Shown here one piece after another: positions 39,221-52,824 of a stretch of 64,000 nucleotides of DNA (position 1 is its first letter; every line of letters begins with the position of its first letter). The notes under the pieces were generated by a model, which was given only the letters and a program-made list of their open reading frames with translations, was not told the origin of the DNA and searched no databases. The position numbers and the translations under genes are program-made. Source of the stretch: Amblyornis subalaris (lineage: Eukaryota; Chordata; Aves; Passeriformes; Ptilonorhynchidae); contig JACAXG010000267.1 in NCBI GenBank assembly GCA_018881555.1, positions 1 through 64,000 of the forward strand, written 5' to 3'.

Positions 39221-42200
39221 CCATCAGTATTATTAAAATGTCCATGAGAATGGATGAACTCCTTTATGATGGCAGATTTGAAAAGATTGGCTTGAATGAT
39301 GATGGCTCACACTTAGTGAGTGATTGAAAAGATAGTCTAGGGAGATGAAACTGATACAAGATGGATTTATGTGTATAACTCCACTGAAGAGGAAAAAAAA
39401 GAAAACAAGGAGGAAAAAAGTATCTTTAGGCTGAAGGAAAATAGGAGTAAATCAACGCATGCAAAGAGTCGATTTGCTAATTCATTTTGAGAATTAGAGG
39501 TACATTTCTGATCCTCAAACACCTATATATCCATCTTTTGAGAATTTTAGAGGTAAACAAATAAATTTTATAGAAATTAAAACCTGGAAAGATACAATCA
39601 AATTCTGGTCACTGCAGTGGTGAGCACCATATCATAAATTTTTTCTCCATCCCTGTATTGGTTTTCATTGTAACTGAAAATAATTGGGGACCTGATGAGA
39701 ATACAGAATTGACTGTAAGATAGGTTCATTGTTACAAGTAGCCTGAGAAGGTGTCTAGTTCTGTGTTTCTATCTTTCTGGTTTCCAAGTGACAGCAGTCT
39801 TGCTTTTAATGTAAAGCTCAACCTTCCTTTTGGTTCCAGATGGACTTCCAGGACTACAGTGTTCTTCTGCTCGGGAAGTTTTGGCCTTGTCATGGATAAC
39901 AAATGAATGACAGGGATATGTATCAAGTTCCTCTATCTAGACAGACGTGTAGAGCACAAATTATATTCTTAGGTAGACAAATGATATGCCAAAATGCCCA
40001 CTCATGAATAGCAATCTGTAAATCACAGAAATCATTTAACAAAAGCCTTCATGACATGCCAAATATTTCTCACCTTTAGGGGGAGAATTGTTTGGGGGAG
40101 AAGCACATGCCTTGTAAACACTGAATTTATAACAAGGGGTGGGAATATTGCACTGACTGTTGTGACTTTATACCTGTTCTTCTAAAATGACTGTTGTGAT
40201 GTCCTCTTTCCAGAATTACTGTTCATAATTACATTACATCACTACGTTTTTCTTTTTTTTACTTTGCTTCTCTTTGTTCAGGTTATTAGCAGGAGATTAG
40301 TGCTCCCTGTGCTCTCTGGCACCCCTCTGCCTTCTCTTCTGGATGAGTTGCTCTCTGGAGGTTATAAAATACCATGCTAGGAAAGGGTTCATTCATGCCA
40401 CATTGTACTACTGACGCTAGAAGGGGAATAACATTCTTCCTGCACATGCCACTTTGTTGGACAGTATCAGAAGAGNCCTGAATGCTCTGCATAAAACAAA
40501 ATCCAAACTTCCTTGTTATGCAGATAATCCACTGTCTAGTAGATGCCATGCCATAGGCTCTTCCCAAAAAATCCAAGAAGCCATTGCATGTGTGAATTGT
40601 TTCCTGGACATGTTAACAAGCCTTTTGCCAGGACTGCCTCTGTCAGAATAGCCACGTGGACATCTCAGCTGAGGATGGGCATGAGGGAACTGCTGCTCTG
40701 GCAAGAACTGCATGAAGCCCAGCACCTTCCCCTGAGCTAAATGCANGTGACCATCAACAGCACTGTTTCCCTACAGCTTTGGAGAGACTCAAAACAGGTG
40801 GTTGTTTTGTCATAGCAGGGGACCAGAAATTTTGTCTGAGGGGGAAAACTGTCAGATTGACACAGGATCAGTGNTGCTTTCATAGTCTGGAGGGGGTGAG
40901 TTACCTCAGCTGCACTGTACCAGANCACATCTAAGATGGTTCTCTGGCCCAGTTTTCCCTTCCTTCTATCCCTGTCCCGCAGGAGATGACGATGCTGTTC
41001 TGACCCGGGGCTGACTGAGCCATGCTGACTGTGGTANAGAGGTTCCAGGTTTTCCCACTCCTCCCTGTTCAGTGGGTCTTGGATGACAGCAGAGGAGTAT
41101 GATAGCACCCCCACTCACTGATTCCTTTTGCTGTGTGAAATCTTCCACAGGAAAATTCAGGAAATTTCCTGACAACTTTGCTGCATTAATGCCTGCTACT
41201 ATTTTTGATACTGAAGATAGGGGTGGAGACAGTGGAGAGTAGCACAGAGAAGCTCATGCAGACATTTCTCAGGGTACCTGTGATGTGCCCAACACATGAT
41301 GATCCTAATTCCTTAAGGAACTCTGATGCCACGTAAGAGACATNTCTCCAGGTGAAATCTATGGAAACCAGACAAGGGGGACATTTCTATCACCTCATTT
41401 CTGCTGCTGAAAAGAAATGGAGTCCTCTCACCTGCATGGAAAACCAACATTAGAGAAANCTCTTTTCTGGGAAGGTTTTCAGAGCACCAGCCTGGGAAGG
41501 TTTTCACCCCTTCTGTGCATTCATGAGGAGGTTTCTTCCCAAAGAGTCCGAGCTCTGCACAGCCACTGCAGGATCAACATGAAAAGAAAATATTAGAATA
41601 ACATAAACAGTGTGTGGGCAAATGTGGATGTACTTTCATTTTTCCATGAATTTATATTTCAGTTTCCTGAATTCAGAAAACACCCACATTTTAGCATAGT
41701 TTATGATGTCCTGAATTGTATAAATCCTGGTGTTCTTATTATAGGAACAGATGATATACTCTGTGCAGCTGACAGGGTCAAATGCCACACTCCCTGGAGA
41801 ATTCTAATCTCCCCCTCAAATTTTAAGATGTCAGTGAAAAACAATCTTCATGCCTCTGAAACCCAACCCCAAGGAGCAATGATACTACCATCCATAAAAA
41901 TAACTGGTCTTGGATCCTTACNGATGTATTGCTGACAGAATTGTTCAGGCCAAGACAGTGCAGATGTCCACATCATAAATCTGAAAAGGTTACTTGCCCA
42001 GTTCATGTGTAGCAGAACAGAAACAGCTCTCTGTCTCATTTCAGCCTGCTACAGAGTCAAAAAAATAGATTCTCTGGAGAGAGNGTTCATGGGCCAAAGA
42101 GCTCTTCCACTTTGAGAAGAACCATCCTTTGGAGACCATTTCGCATCACATATTCCTCAAAACTCTTGTAATTAATCTGCACGGCTCATCAACACCAATG

Positions 42201-45200
42201 CAGTTGCTGCTGAAGGTTTCCGTTCATTCAAAAATCTGCCACACAAATCCATGAGAGGAAAACCAGGTGCAGACTCCTGATCCCACACACAACAAAGACA
42301 TCAGAATGAGGATATGCCCGAGCCAGGGGCACTTGAGGAATAGGGTAGTGTTCAGGGAAAGCCTCAGCACATTTGCCTGTCTCCTAATTCCCGTGCTTTC
42401 TTGCTTCAGACACCATCGAGGCTGAGCCGCTGCCAGGACAATGCTCTGGGCTGGCCTTTGGCTCAAGCCAGAGCAACTGCCACATCCTGANATGTCTGTC
42501 ACAACAAGCCAACAGGCAGCAGCAAGGCAGGGAGATCTCCCTTGCAAAGAGGCCGTGCAGAGCCTGGAGCCCAGGTGCTGCTGCTCTGGAGCCAGGACAC
42601 TCCTCTGTTCACACAGGCAGTGCCAGACACAGCCACTGCTTGTGGCTCTGGGCAGAGCACACACCTGGGAGGCAAAGCACTCTGTGTGTTCATGGAGTGC
42701 ACAGAGAGCTGCTGGAGCCAGGCCCAGCTGGGGCCTCTTCTTGCCTGGGCAAAGCAGCTCATGCCGTGCCTGGTGGTACTGGCTCCAGGCCGGTGTGGGT
42801 TTCAAATTTGGCGAGTCAAGTTTGCAAAGTGCATGAGACAGAGCCTGGGGAGGCAACACACCATAAGATGGATTTGTAAGGATTTGTCTCATCTAAAAGC
42901 AACTGGGTGGCTCACCAATGCCCCTTGGGTGCTGGCCAAGGCCCGAGAGCCTGAAGTTGAACTCTTCCAGGCTCCTCCCTTAATTGGGCTTCTTCGCTTA
43001 CCCATGGTCTCACAAATTCCCCTNTTGCCCTCAAGTCAGTAATTTCTGAATGTGTAATGCTGGAACAGCACAGAATATTTCAGCAAGGGTGCCACCNGAA
43101 CTTTATACAGAGCCATCTTGTGCTCCCTAACAGTTTCCGAAGTACCACAACTGGTGCACTCCACATCACTCTGCCTGTTCGGGAAACCCACAGAGCACGT
43201 GATTTTCCTAATGCTCTCATCTCTTATTTTCAGTCACACTTTGCTGTTGTGCTGTCATCTTACCTCTGAACTAATGGGGGAGTGCTTTGTTTACCGCAGT
43301 GTTACACAGCCCATGTGGATCAAATATTAAGCTACCACTCAGTTGTCAAGATAGCAACAAAGTCAATGCAAATTTTCATGTTAGAGTGCAGATTGTTCAG
43401 CAATCACAGCTAACTTAGTACACCTGTGACTGGCTTTAGATGCACAAGATTTAATGGGTAGTAGAGGCTTCTGCCACAAGGCTTGTGGTATTCCCTATTT
43501 CCCAAAAGAGTTATTGCAAGAACTCTGCCAATTTAAAAAGTGACATCATACCTTCTGTTGCTCTTTCATCCTGGGATTTTCTATTAGTTTCTTTAATTAG
43601 AGCTTTTTGCTGACTTTGAGTGACAACTGATTGTATACTGGTGCCCAAGATATATTGTAAGGCTGAAGGACTGGCAAGTTGCCAGTCCAGTAAAAAGCAC
43701 AGGTATTATCTTCTATTCTCCCTCTCCATGACCTTTTTCATCCTCCTATACTGCAGATCAGGAAAGATATCTTGACCTGAAATTTTCTCAGTAGCACAAG
43801 ACTACACCTACAAAAGGCCTTCACCACCTATAGTCCAGACAACAAAATGAGCCAGCAATGGGCAGCAGTAGGGCTGCTCACATAAACATCCATGGCAGGG
43901 ACTCACACCCACATGCTGGGGGTGTCTCTCAGGGGCCCCTTTATCCACCTGCAGCCAGTTTGCAAATTCTGACTTCTCTTCTTTCCCTCAGGACAGCAGC
44001 AGCTGGNTAAAGTCAGGACCCTGATAACTTTGGCTGTTATGGAAGCGCTGTGCTTGTGGGTGTGAAGGGAGGGCCAACTCATGATATGGGGGAAAAGATA
44101 TTTCTTCTTGGATCCTGACATCCCTTCTGACTTTTCTTTGTCATCCCCACAATGTAAGNCTGTGTGCTGCAGCTCTGGCCTGAGATACACATGCCCTACT
44201 GATGTCTTTATTAAAAACTTTATCTTTCTCTGGGTTGTATTCTTTTGCTTAATGTAACAAGCAGCCAGCAGCTGATGGGAAAGGCTCAAACAGGTAACCC
44301 AGTGCCCCCATTTTCAAACCAAAATGTATCTACTTAGCTTTTTAATATCATTTGGATGATGGAGGTTCATGATTCATCCATGCTGAGACAATCTTCCCTA
44401 AATACTCACAGTATCTCCTATCCTAATTTCCTGNGGGGATGCAGGAGCTGAGAGATTTCTTGTCTGTGACACATCTGCTTTGATACTGCAGCTCTCTTTA
44501 AAGGCTTCATTTTATTACTACAGCGAGGAAATAGTGGCAGATGTAAAGACAGGTTGTTGTTCTCTACTTGTTAGAGCTTGAATTCCCAGCTGAGAAAGGC
44601 TTTGGACTNGCTTGCCACTGAATCATACCTGCGTTGTCTAGCTGGGACTACACTACCTCAAGAACAGTGCTGGGCATGGTTATCCTTGAAGTCTTTTCTC
44701 ATCACCTGGCTCCTGCTTGCATTAGATAGATAGGAATGTGACTGGCACGTGACACCTGTGACATTCCTGTGGCACCAGGACTCTGTGTTTACTGAGGCAC
44801 AGGATTGCTACCACAGCTACAANCAGAATAAATCTAAATGCAAGGGCAACAAAAAGCGAATCTGACGGAGCTGGGAATTATATGTCCCTGGANGTGCACA
44901 AAAGATCTATATGCATTTGCAAGGGCCAAGAACAGTCTGAATGTGCTTGAACCACCAACANTGGCCTTAGGAAGGAGAAAAACTCAGTTAACTGCAGTAA
45001 GCTTTACCTGATAAGTCCCATTCATTGGAAGTTGCAGTTAATAGTTTACTCTGTCATTAATGAGTGCATAACTGTGGTTCAGGAGTAAATGTGATCCCTA
45101 AGACTTTAGTCTGGTTGCTGTAGAGTCTTCAGAGAATGTAGATGTAGTCCCATAGGAAAGACGCGTATGATGTATTTGCTCTGCAGAAAGCTTTTGTCAT

Positions 45201-46404
45201 CCAGCCTCTCAAGAATACAACCCCATTTAGGTAAGAAAAATGCAGAAAGTCCATGCAGAAAAGACATTTTAACAGAGAGACAATCTGAGTTTTAAGGCCA
45301 GACCATNATTTCCCTGAATTACTTTTTTATTTTTTGCACTAAGTTAGGTGCGAGCACAAGTCATTACCAGCTGGGATTGCACAGACTACACTGCACTCCC
45401 AGGGATCGTTCGTGTGTCACTGCAGCATTCTGATAATTCTCACATAAAAGAGCATGNGAATTTATCATTGGTCCTGACTTTCAACTCCAAAGAACACACA
45501 TAAAAGTTTAACTTGCTGCTGCATCCTCACACACAGGCAGGACAGGTCAATGAGCTCAGCCTCATCTCCTTGAGCAACTGGAACATGTCAGCACTAAGCT
45601 GGCTCTCCTAATTAAACATCCAACTGCCATTACTGTGNTCTTGTAAACTGTGAATTTGTAAACTTTTAAAGCTGTGTCTTGGTCTGAATTCAGCAGTTCT
45701 GCCTGCTATGTTTAGTAGGTTTTGGATTTTGTGGCTCCTTTAATTTTTTCAGGGTGGGAAGAAATCTAGTACCAGAACCTTCCTGTAACTGAGAAGAGAA
45801 TGGTTTAAATTGTTCTGCTGACTACAACTGGAATGAAGTTATTGCGCAGAGACACCACCTGCGGAGCTCATCTCTAGACAAAGGGCAAGAGGCTGGACTC
45901 CCACAGGCTGAAGAGACATACATTGTAATTTATCATGATTTGACAAAAGAAACATTGTCAGAAAGGGGGCAATAGGAAACTTGGGTGACAGAAAGAGACA
46001 GTCCACAGGGTTCCCAAATAGGTGAGTAAGCTTCAGCTAACCTGCTGCATTGAGTAAAGTCAATTCTTGTAATTAGTTTAAACAAGGACCATCCACCAAG
46101 TTTCATAGCAGCTGGGGGTAATTCATGACACTGCCATACAGTAAAGCCTTTAACAGTGTGTTTTGGCTTAAAGNAGGTGTAGAGTCACTGAATACAATGA
46201 CAGCTCTCTTCAGTCGCTCTCTCAAAGAAGAAGCCATGGAGTTACAGACCCACCTCCAACACCATGCTGCTTTCCCACTGCTTTATGGGTGGACACATTC
46301 TGACCAAAGGAGCAGAAGGCTCAAGGGAAGTGCAGATGGGAAAGAGCTGAAGACATAAAGATAGGTCATTGTCTTCTACTTGTGGGGTCTTGTAGCCCAG
46401 GTAA
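39221..46404. other. Intergenic, no supported gene
   Basis: About 7.2 kb. 42400-42850 is GC-rich with overlapping open frames on both strands up to 222 codons, but these are mutually antisense, rich in W/S/C and without a family signal. I treat them as chance frames. Confidence 0.5.
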
Positions 46405-46858
46405 TGTGCTCTAGATCATTTGCCATTTTGGTAGCTCTTCAGTGGACTCCTTCCAGTTTCTTCACATCTCACTTGAACTGCAGAATTCAAAACGCAATAC
46501 TGTATTCCAGGTGTGACTGCAACAACCCCAAGTGCAGGAGGGTAAGTCACTTCTTTCAGTCTGTTAGACACACTGTTCCTAGTGCAGCTCACTCTTGAAT
46601 TTGCTATCCTCATGATGAGAAAGCAGTGCTGGCTTACAGTCAAAATGGTATCCCACAGAATCCCCACATCCTTTCTAGCAGGGCTCCTGCTAAGATATTT
46701 CCCTGTCCGCACAGCGTGATTCTGCCCCATGTAGAAAACTTCACTTCTTAATGAGCTTCATGAGGCTTCTGCTGGCCTCACCCCCAGATTTATCAAGGTT
46801 CTCTGTCACTCCCATACCTTAATGTTATCTGCAAATTTGCCAAAGCTGCAATCTGNGA
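46405..46858 (-). mobile_element. CR1 LINE fragment, antisense
   Basis: Antisense CR1 signature: TGCAGAATTCAAAACGCAAT, then ACTGTATTCCAGGTGTGACT, then TAGCAGGGCTCCTGC, then TTATCTGCAAATTTGCC. It is diverged and has no intact frame. Confidence 0.75.
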
Positions 46859-48344
46859 CTCACTCACAGGGCTTTGATGGAGATTTTGAAAGAAAAAAGT
46901 CTTGTTGCGAACCACAAGGGTACTGTTCTCATTAACAACTGCCAGCCAGCTGCTGACTAGCTGCTGATTGCTACCCCTTGAACAGGTCAGATCACTTTCA
47001 TAGGTCACAACCACCCATTTGTCCAGCTCATCCTCAGCTTCCAAATGAGACACCTGCAAGATATACTATGAAAACACTTTACAGAGTCTGAAGATGTCTA
47101 GCAAGGTATTTCACATGCGTTATTTCCTCCACTATCTCCTCTTCCACACACTTCAGTTTCCAGTTGGTGAGCTGAATGGTACCAAGAAAAAAACATGCAT
47201 GGGGGCTTCAGGACGGTGTCCTAACAGGATACAGATTAGTAGTCTTGAGATGCTTCCACTTTTCCACTTGACTGTGCTGCCTTGCTGAGATTTGATTCTT
47301 GCTCCTGAATTTACAGACAGTCACAGAACACGGGGGAGAGGAAGCCTTGGTAAAGAATTGGCAGAGGGTGAGGCAGCTGCCTGGTCTCCATCTCAAGAAG
47401 AATCTGTTTTTAGCACAATGAAATCCTCCCTCGTGCATGGGAATGTCAGCACTGCAGATCCTTGCCCACTCCTCACTGCTGTGCAGGACAACCTGTAGCC
47501 AGAGTCTACCCTCATTCTGTCTCTTCTCTTTTGACTCTGCTGTGTTTTGCATTCAGCTGTAGTGGAATCCAGCCCTGAAGAGATGGAAACATTGGCAGAA
47601 AGTTAATAGTGGCACAATCAATTTTAATTTCCTTTTTTCATCAAGGTATTGTTGCTTCTTACAGCAGGTCCTTCCTTTCCCAAGGACAGATACTGCTGTC
47701 GCTCCTCCAAACCTTTCCAGAGTAACACTACAGCTACACTAGTGTATTAAACATGTCCAGGAACTTAGGCCAATTGGCATGGAACTCTTTATGCTTGTAG
47801 AAGTAAACTATTTCTGTATGAAGAATGGTGAGGCTAGATGCAGACTCTATTGGGAATGGTCCCAGAAAATGCCAGCTGTTCAGTTATGCCTTTAAATCTG
47901 CTTAGGAGATGTGTTGCTGGCACAGGCCAAAAGCTTGACAAGAAATGTGCTAATGATTTATCAGTATAAATGATTGGTTTCCCCTGGCTGCAAACATTCC
48001 CTGGCACCAGGCAGTGTACTAGAAAAGGCAGTAGTAAATGGACTTCTCTCCAGTGTAATTCAGCAATGTCTGTGGACTTAGAGCAGACAACCAATAGAAT
48101 TGAAGACTTTGGATTATTTGCAAGAAGCTTATAGGCCAACATGCCAGTAAATTTAATTAATCATCAGTGGGAGAAAGATCAGCTTTGTGAAAAAACATAA
48201 AGCTGCCGCAAAGGATGAATACCTCAGATTCATCAGGGTATGCTCTTGTGAGAGGGCAAGAGTCTGAACATGAGTCTTTGCAATTTTGGCTTCTTGCAGA
48301 AGGGCACCTGAGAATAGGCTGCTTACAAACTTTCTTTGATTTCA
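46859..48344. other. Intergenic, no supported gene
   Basis: Unique sequence with short frames only. Confidence 0.5.
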
Positions 48345-48600
48345 CCATGCCAAGTGGTAGGACAAGGGGTAATGGTTTTAAAATGAAAGAGGAGTTTTAT
48401 ATTAGATAGCAGAAAGAAATTTTTCCCTGTGAGTGTGGTGAGGCCCTGACGCAGGCTGCCCAGAAAAGATGTGGCTGCCCCATCCCTGGAGGTGTTCAAA
48501 GCCAGATTGGACAGGGCTTGGAGCAGCTTAGTCTAGTGGAAAGTGTCCCTGCCTACAGCTCTTTCAGGTCCTTTCCAACTGAAGCCTTTCTATAATTGAT
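48345..48600 (+). mobile_element. CR1 LINE, 3' end fragment
   Basis: Shows AGGACAAGGGGTAATGG, GTGGTGAGGCCCTGACGCAG, CATCCCTGGAGGTGTTCAA and ATTGGACAGGGCTTGGAGCA in order, ending near TTCTATAATTGATTCT. 5'-truncated. Confidence 0.88.
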
Positions 48601-51600
48601 TCTCTGCTTCAACTGCAGGAAATTAAAGAAGTGCTATCAGTATTGATAGTTTCAGTGACACAAAAGCTTTGGATATCCATTGATTTTCCATTGAAAATTT
48701 CCATCCATTGATGTTCTTCTGGTATTTATCTCCATCTTTGACCTCTATAAACATAGTCCAAATTACTTTTCGTTTCCCGCTTTGCTTTGAAACTTTAATG
48801 TAATGTTTAGTCTATTTGCCTTGATATTGTTCATTGAGATTATTTCCTGAAATCCTTGGCGTGTGAACTAGGAGCAGAGATGGAAAAAAAACCCAAACAC
48901 ACTGGTATTTTGTTGAAGATTACCTAAGAATTTTTCAGGTTATTGTTTCCATATGCTTAAGTTCAACTTTTTCAGCTAAATTGGTCTTCAGTATTTCTTA
49001 CCTGTGTTTCTATTGTCTTTGTGTGTTTTCCTAGTTCAAAGCACTAATGACAATACTGATTAAGTCCCTGTAAAGCTTTTGCTAATATATAAATCTTCGC
49101 TTGAAGACTTATGCAACACTTTGCTAATATCCCGGGTTGTATCATCTGCCAAAATTCTGACATACATCCAAGTCATTCATGGCACTGTGCTGTTTTGGAA
49201 TGATTTTATCAATACACTTTCAAGCAAGATATGGAAATCACCTACATTTTTCATCTAGATTCTCTTCCTTTATACTTTTTGTTTTGTTTAGTCAAAATGT
49301 CAAAAGTGACAACATTTTTCAATTCTTTCTTTCAATGAAAAATGTGTTTTACAGCTGAGTACTAAAATAATTGTCCCTTTTGTATATTCTCATTTAAGTG
49401 AAGGTAGAAGACAACTGTCAAAGCAAAAAATAAAAATGTTAACATATTTCTTTTTATTTTTTACAGCGTATCAAATTTAATGTCAGCAGGGGACTTCCTC
49501 TAGAACAGAAAATATACTGTGAGATGTCACCAGCAGCTGTCAACTGGGATTTGTGAGAACAAAATGACTAGATTTGCAAGGGCTAATGACAGTACACCAA
49601 AACAACTAAGACATTCAAATGTCTTTTTATATTGACAATTTTCCTAGTAGTTTGCAATGCAGTTATGTGCTAGTTAGAAACACTCAGAGTAATGCCTTTT
49701 CCCTCTATCATGAATGATATCTTAGCGTGAATGGATACCTATGCTGTCTGCCCACCTCTTTTGTCTTCCTGGTCTGTTGGAGCTCATAGGGAACTGGTGA
49801 TGACTTTAGCATCTGTCAACCACACAATGTTGAATAAATCTGGACCAGTGACTTCAGCTTTTCATTCCAGCTATTTAATTGTGCTGTTTCTTTGTTCTGA
49901 CCTTGAAACCATCATCATTTAAATCTCAGTCCATAATGAAGTACTTCTAGTTATAAGTAGTTGGAGTTTAATCAGTCCTTGAGTTCATAAGATAGTACAA
50001 TATTTCCTACAAGACATGAGGCTGATGTCCTCCCAAGCTTTTANTTAAGCTGTCTCTAAATTATCACCTGCTTTTGAAAGCAATAGAGCTTCCCATTCCT
50101 GGCGAGATGCTGTATGCATTGCAGGAGCATGTTTAAGGCACAGCCTACTGAGATGGCACAGATTCTGTCATATGATACATCTTTGGGAACTATGACTTTC
50201 CTTGCTACTCAGGCAGACAGAGCATGCTGTTACTAGAACACTATTAAGATACTTGTAATTCTCCACTGAATTTTGAACTTTCTGAATTAACTCAAATGTA
50301 AGACTACATTTTTCAATACACATAGTACTGCCCCAACTATACCCGTGTGAGTCAACAAAAATTAGCTGCCGTTGAGTAGGACCAGAACTAGGCCAGGAGT
50401 AATGATACTGAAGAATTTCAGTTTTATTAACTTATCCTGCTGCGATCATCTCCATTATCTTGAGTCCTGGATCTTGTGAAGCAAATACTGCAGCACTACA
50501 AACTTTTGCTGTGCTAGTTCAGCAGGATGTTATTTCCCTCTATGCTTGTACATGGAAAGAGACTTGAGAGGGACAAGGAAAAGGGTTCAGGTATATGTCA
50601 CCCTGCAAATGATGGCAAAGAGCAGCAGACATTAATATCAGAGAGAACACATAAGAAGGAATTAATTTCTCCAGCCATCCCCTGCTGAGTTTCCATTAAA
50701 TCCTGGCAGCAGTGGGAATCAGTGACTTCTTTTCTCAGCTGTTGCTGTAACCTAAAAAGAGCCCTGAAATGCTCCCTTGAAGGTCACATTGAGAAGACAG
50801 GTCAGTGCTGCACTAGATCATGAGGCATTTTACTCAGTTTCCTTAGCAGAGCATAGATAATGTTATTCTTCTCTCTGTGCACTGAAAGTTACCTGAATTT
50901 GACATTGTGCCTGAGTGCATATACATTTCATCAAGTTTAAATTGTTACTAGTCCCTCTAAATCAATTTCACTCGATGTGTAGAAATTGTGTGAGGTTCCG
51001 TAAGCTGAACAAAAATTCTTCATCACTATGGATTTTGAATTTTTTTGCATCGTCTTTGGACAATATAAAACAACCACGACAGAAAAAACTGCCTATAGTT
51101 TGCATGTGAGAACATTATTCAGTAAAAAGATAATAAAAATATTCAGAGTATTTGAAAAGACAGAAAATGACCATAACTCTATTTGTTATGATAGAGGGTG
51201 TCAACCGAGTTTAGGTCTGTGAAATATACTGGCAAAGAGCATGTTGCTCATGTACAGAAAGGTTGTAAGGCAGTAAGAATTAAGACCTGAATATCCATAT
51301 ATACTTACATTTAGATATTGTAGGACTGTTGTGTACTATGCTTATGGATGTAATATTGAAATGTACACAATACTGTAGTTTTTCCATGAGTAAAGTTGGG
51401 AATTGGGCATATCTTTCATACACCTTTACTACAATAACTTCACAAAGTCCTTCACAAATTTTTTACGAAGAATACATATGGATATATTCTGCTATATAGC
51501 TGTGGAAAGCACACAGGGTACAGTTGTATCCTCCCGGGAGCACTGACCAAACATACCTGGCCTTTGACTAAATAAATCTTGAATGATTTGCAGCTAGAGG

Positions 51601-52189
51601 AAATGTCATCTGACTACTGAGAGGACATTAGGGAGCAAGGGAGGAATTTTTTCCCACAGCCTGACTCACATGTGAGCCATACCTTAGGTTTGGGACCAAT
51701 TCCATTAAAGGTTTTTGTTTTCTAATCTCTTTTGTGAACAGACCTGATGCTTCATTGAAGATCATCATCCTGAAAGCACTGGTGGGTGATTGTCAATACC
51801 TGGAGGCACCTCGACTCACTGACTGCTTCCTGTTCAAACCAGACCTTCCCTTGGTGCCTGCCCAGAGCTGCCTGGCCATGTGCCTCACTCCTGCCTGTTG
51901 CACAGCTGGGTCCACATCCTGCACAGCACAACAGAAAAAACCCGGAAGAGCTCTCTGAGTAGAGAACTTTGTCATTGGCCAGTGAAAAGACAAAGATTTT
52001 CAGTCCACAAAGTCACACTCAGCTAGACCCTCCATATAGTCCCTGGTGATCCAAGTACCTCCGGAGGGCACTTTATCCCAGCCTGACAGCACTGCATAAG
52101 ACAGACTTGGTACATGCTACGGAGAGCAGGACTTAACAGAAAGGCAACAGCAGCTACTCAGAGAAGAACTCAGGGATACTGAGCCTCAT
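48601..52189. other. AT-rich intergenic sequence, no supported gene
   Basis: About 3.6 kb. No gene, RNA or repeat family recognised. Confidence 0.5.
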
Positions 52190-52820
52190 CAAACCCAACT
52201 TCCTGTAATGGCACATCTGTTACTTCTCTGGGAAATCCATTCCAGTGTCTCACCAAATTCATCATAAAATATTTCTGCCTTATATGTATTTGAAATCTAC
52301 ATTTTTTCAGGTTAAAACCATTACTTCTTGCATTTTAAATGTCTTTTTCTTTCTTATAAGCCCCCTTTAAGTATTGAAAGGCCTCAAGAAGGTGTTATTG
52401 AACCTTTCTCATCTCCAGGCTGAACAACCTCAACGACTGGACATGGCACTTAGTGCTATGGTTTAGTGAATGTGGTGGTGTTTGGGCAAAGGTTGGATTC
52501 TATGATCTTGGAGGCCTTTTCCAACCTTAATGATTCTATGACTCTATGAAGTGTCTCAGCTTTTTTTAATAGGAAGGGTGTTCCAGGTCTTAGCCCTCCT
52601 TTGGAACCACTCTAACTGGTCCAAGACTTTCTTGCGCCAGGCACTCCAGAGCCGGACACAACACTTGTAGGTGGCATCTCACAGAGGGGCAGAATCACAT
52701 CCCATCACCTGGTGGTCAAGCTTCTTTTGATGCAGCCCAGGATATGGTTAGTTTTCTGGGCTGCGAGTGCACCTTGCTGGCTCATGTCCAATTTTCCATC
52801 CACCAGTATCCCTACCTATA
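52190..52820 (-). mobile_element. Antisense CR1 LINE split by a second CR1
   Basis: Antisense CR1 sequence runs 52190-52435 (GGAAATCCATTCCAGTGTCT, CATCTCCAGGCTGAACAACC). It resumes at 52550-52820 (TTCCAGGTCTTAGCCCTCC, TCCAGAGCCGGACACAACAC, TTTTCTGGGCTGCGAGTGCA). The two halves continue one another, with a sense-strand CR1 tail between them. Confidence 0.8.
52436..52549 (+). mobile_element. CR1 3' tail nested inside antisense CR1
   Basis: About 114 bases: ACTGGACATGGCACTTAGTG, TGGTGGTGTTTGGGCAAAGG, TTGGATTCTATGATCTTGG, ending in GATTCTATGACTCTATGA. It interrupts the antisense CR1 on both sides, so it inserted later. Confidence 0.85.
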
Positions 52821-52824
52821 GATG

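Noticed and set aside
42224..43042. 222-codon frame on the minus strand and overlapping plus-strand frames
   Set aside because: Composition rich in W, C and S, no recognisable domain, and competing frames on both strands. It looks like a chance effect of a GC-rich patch.
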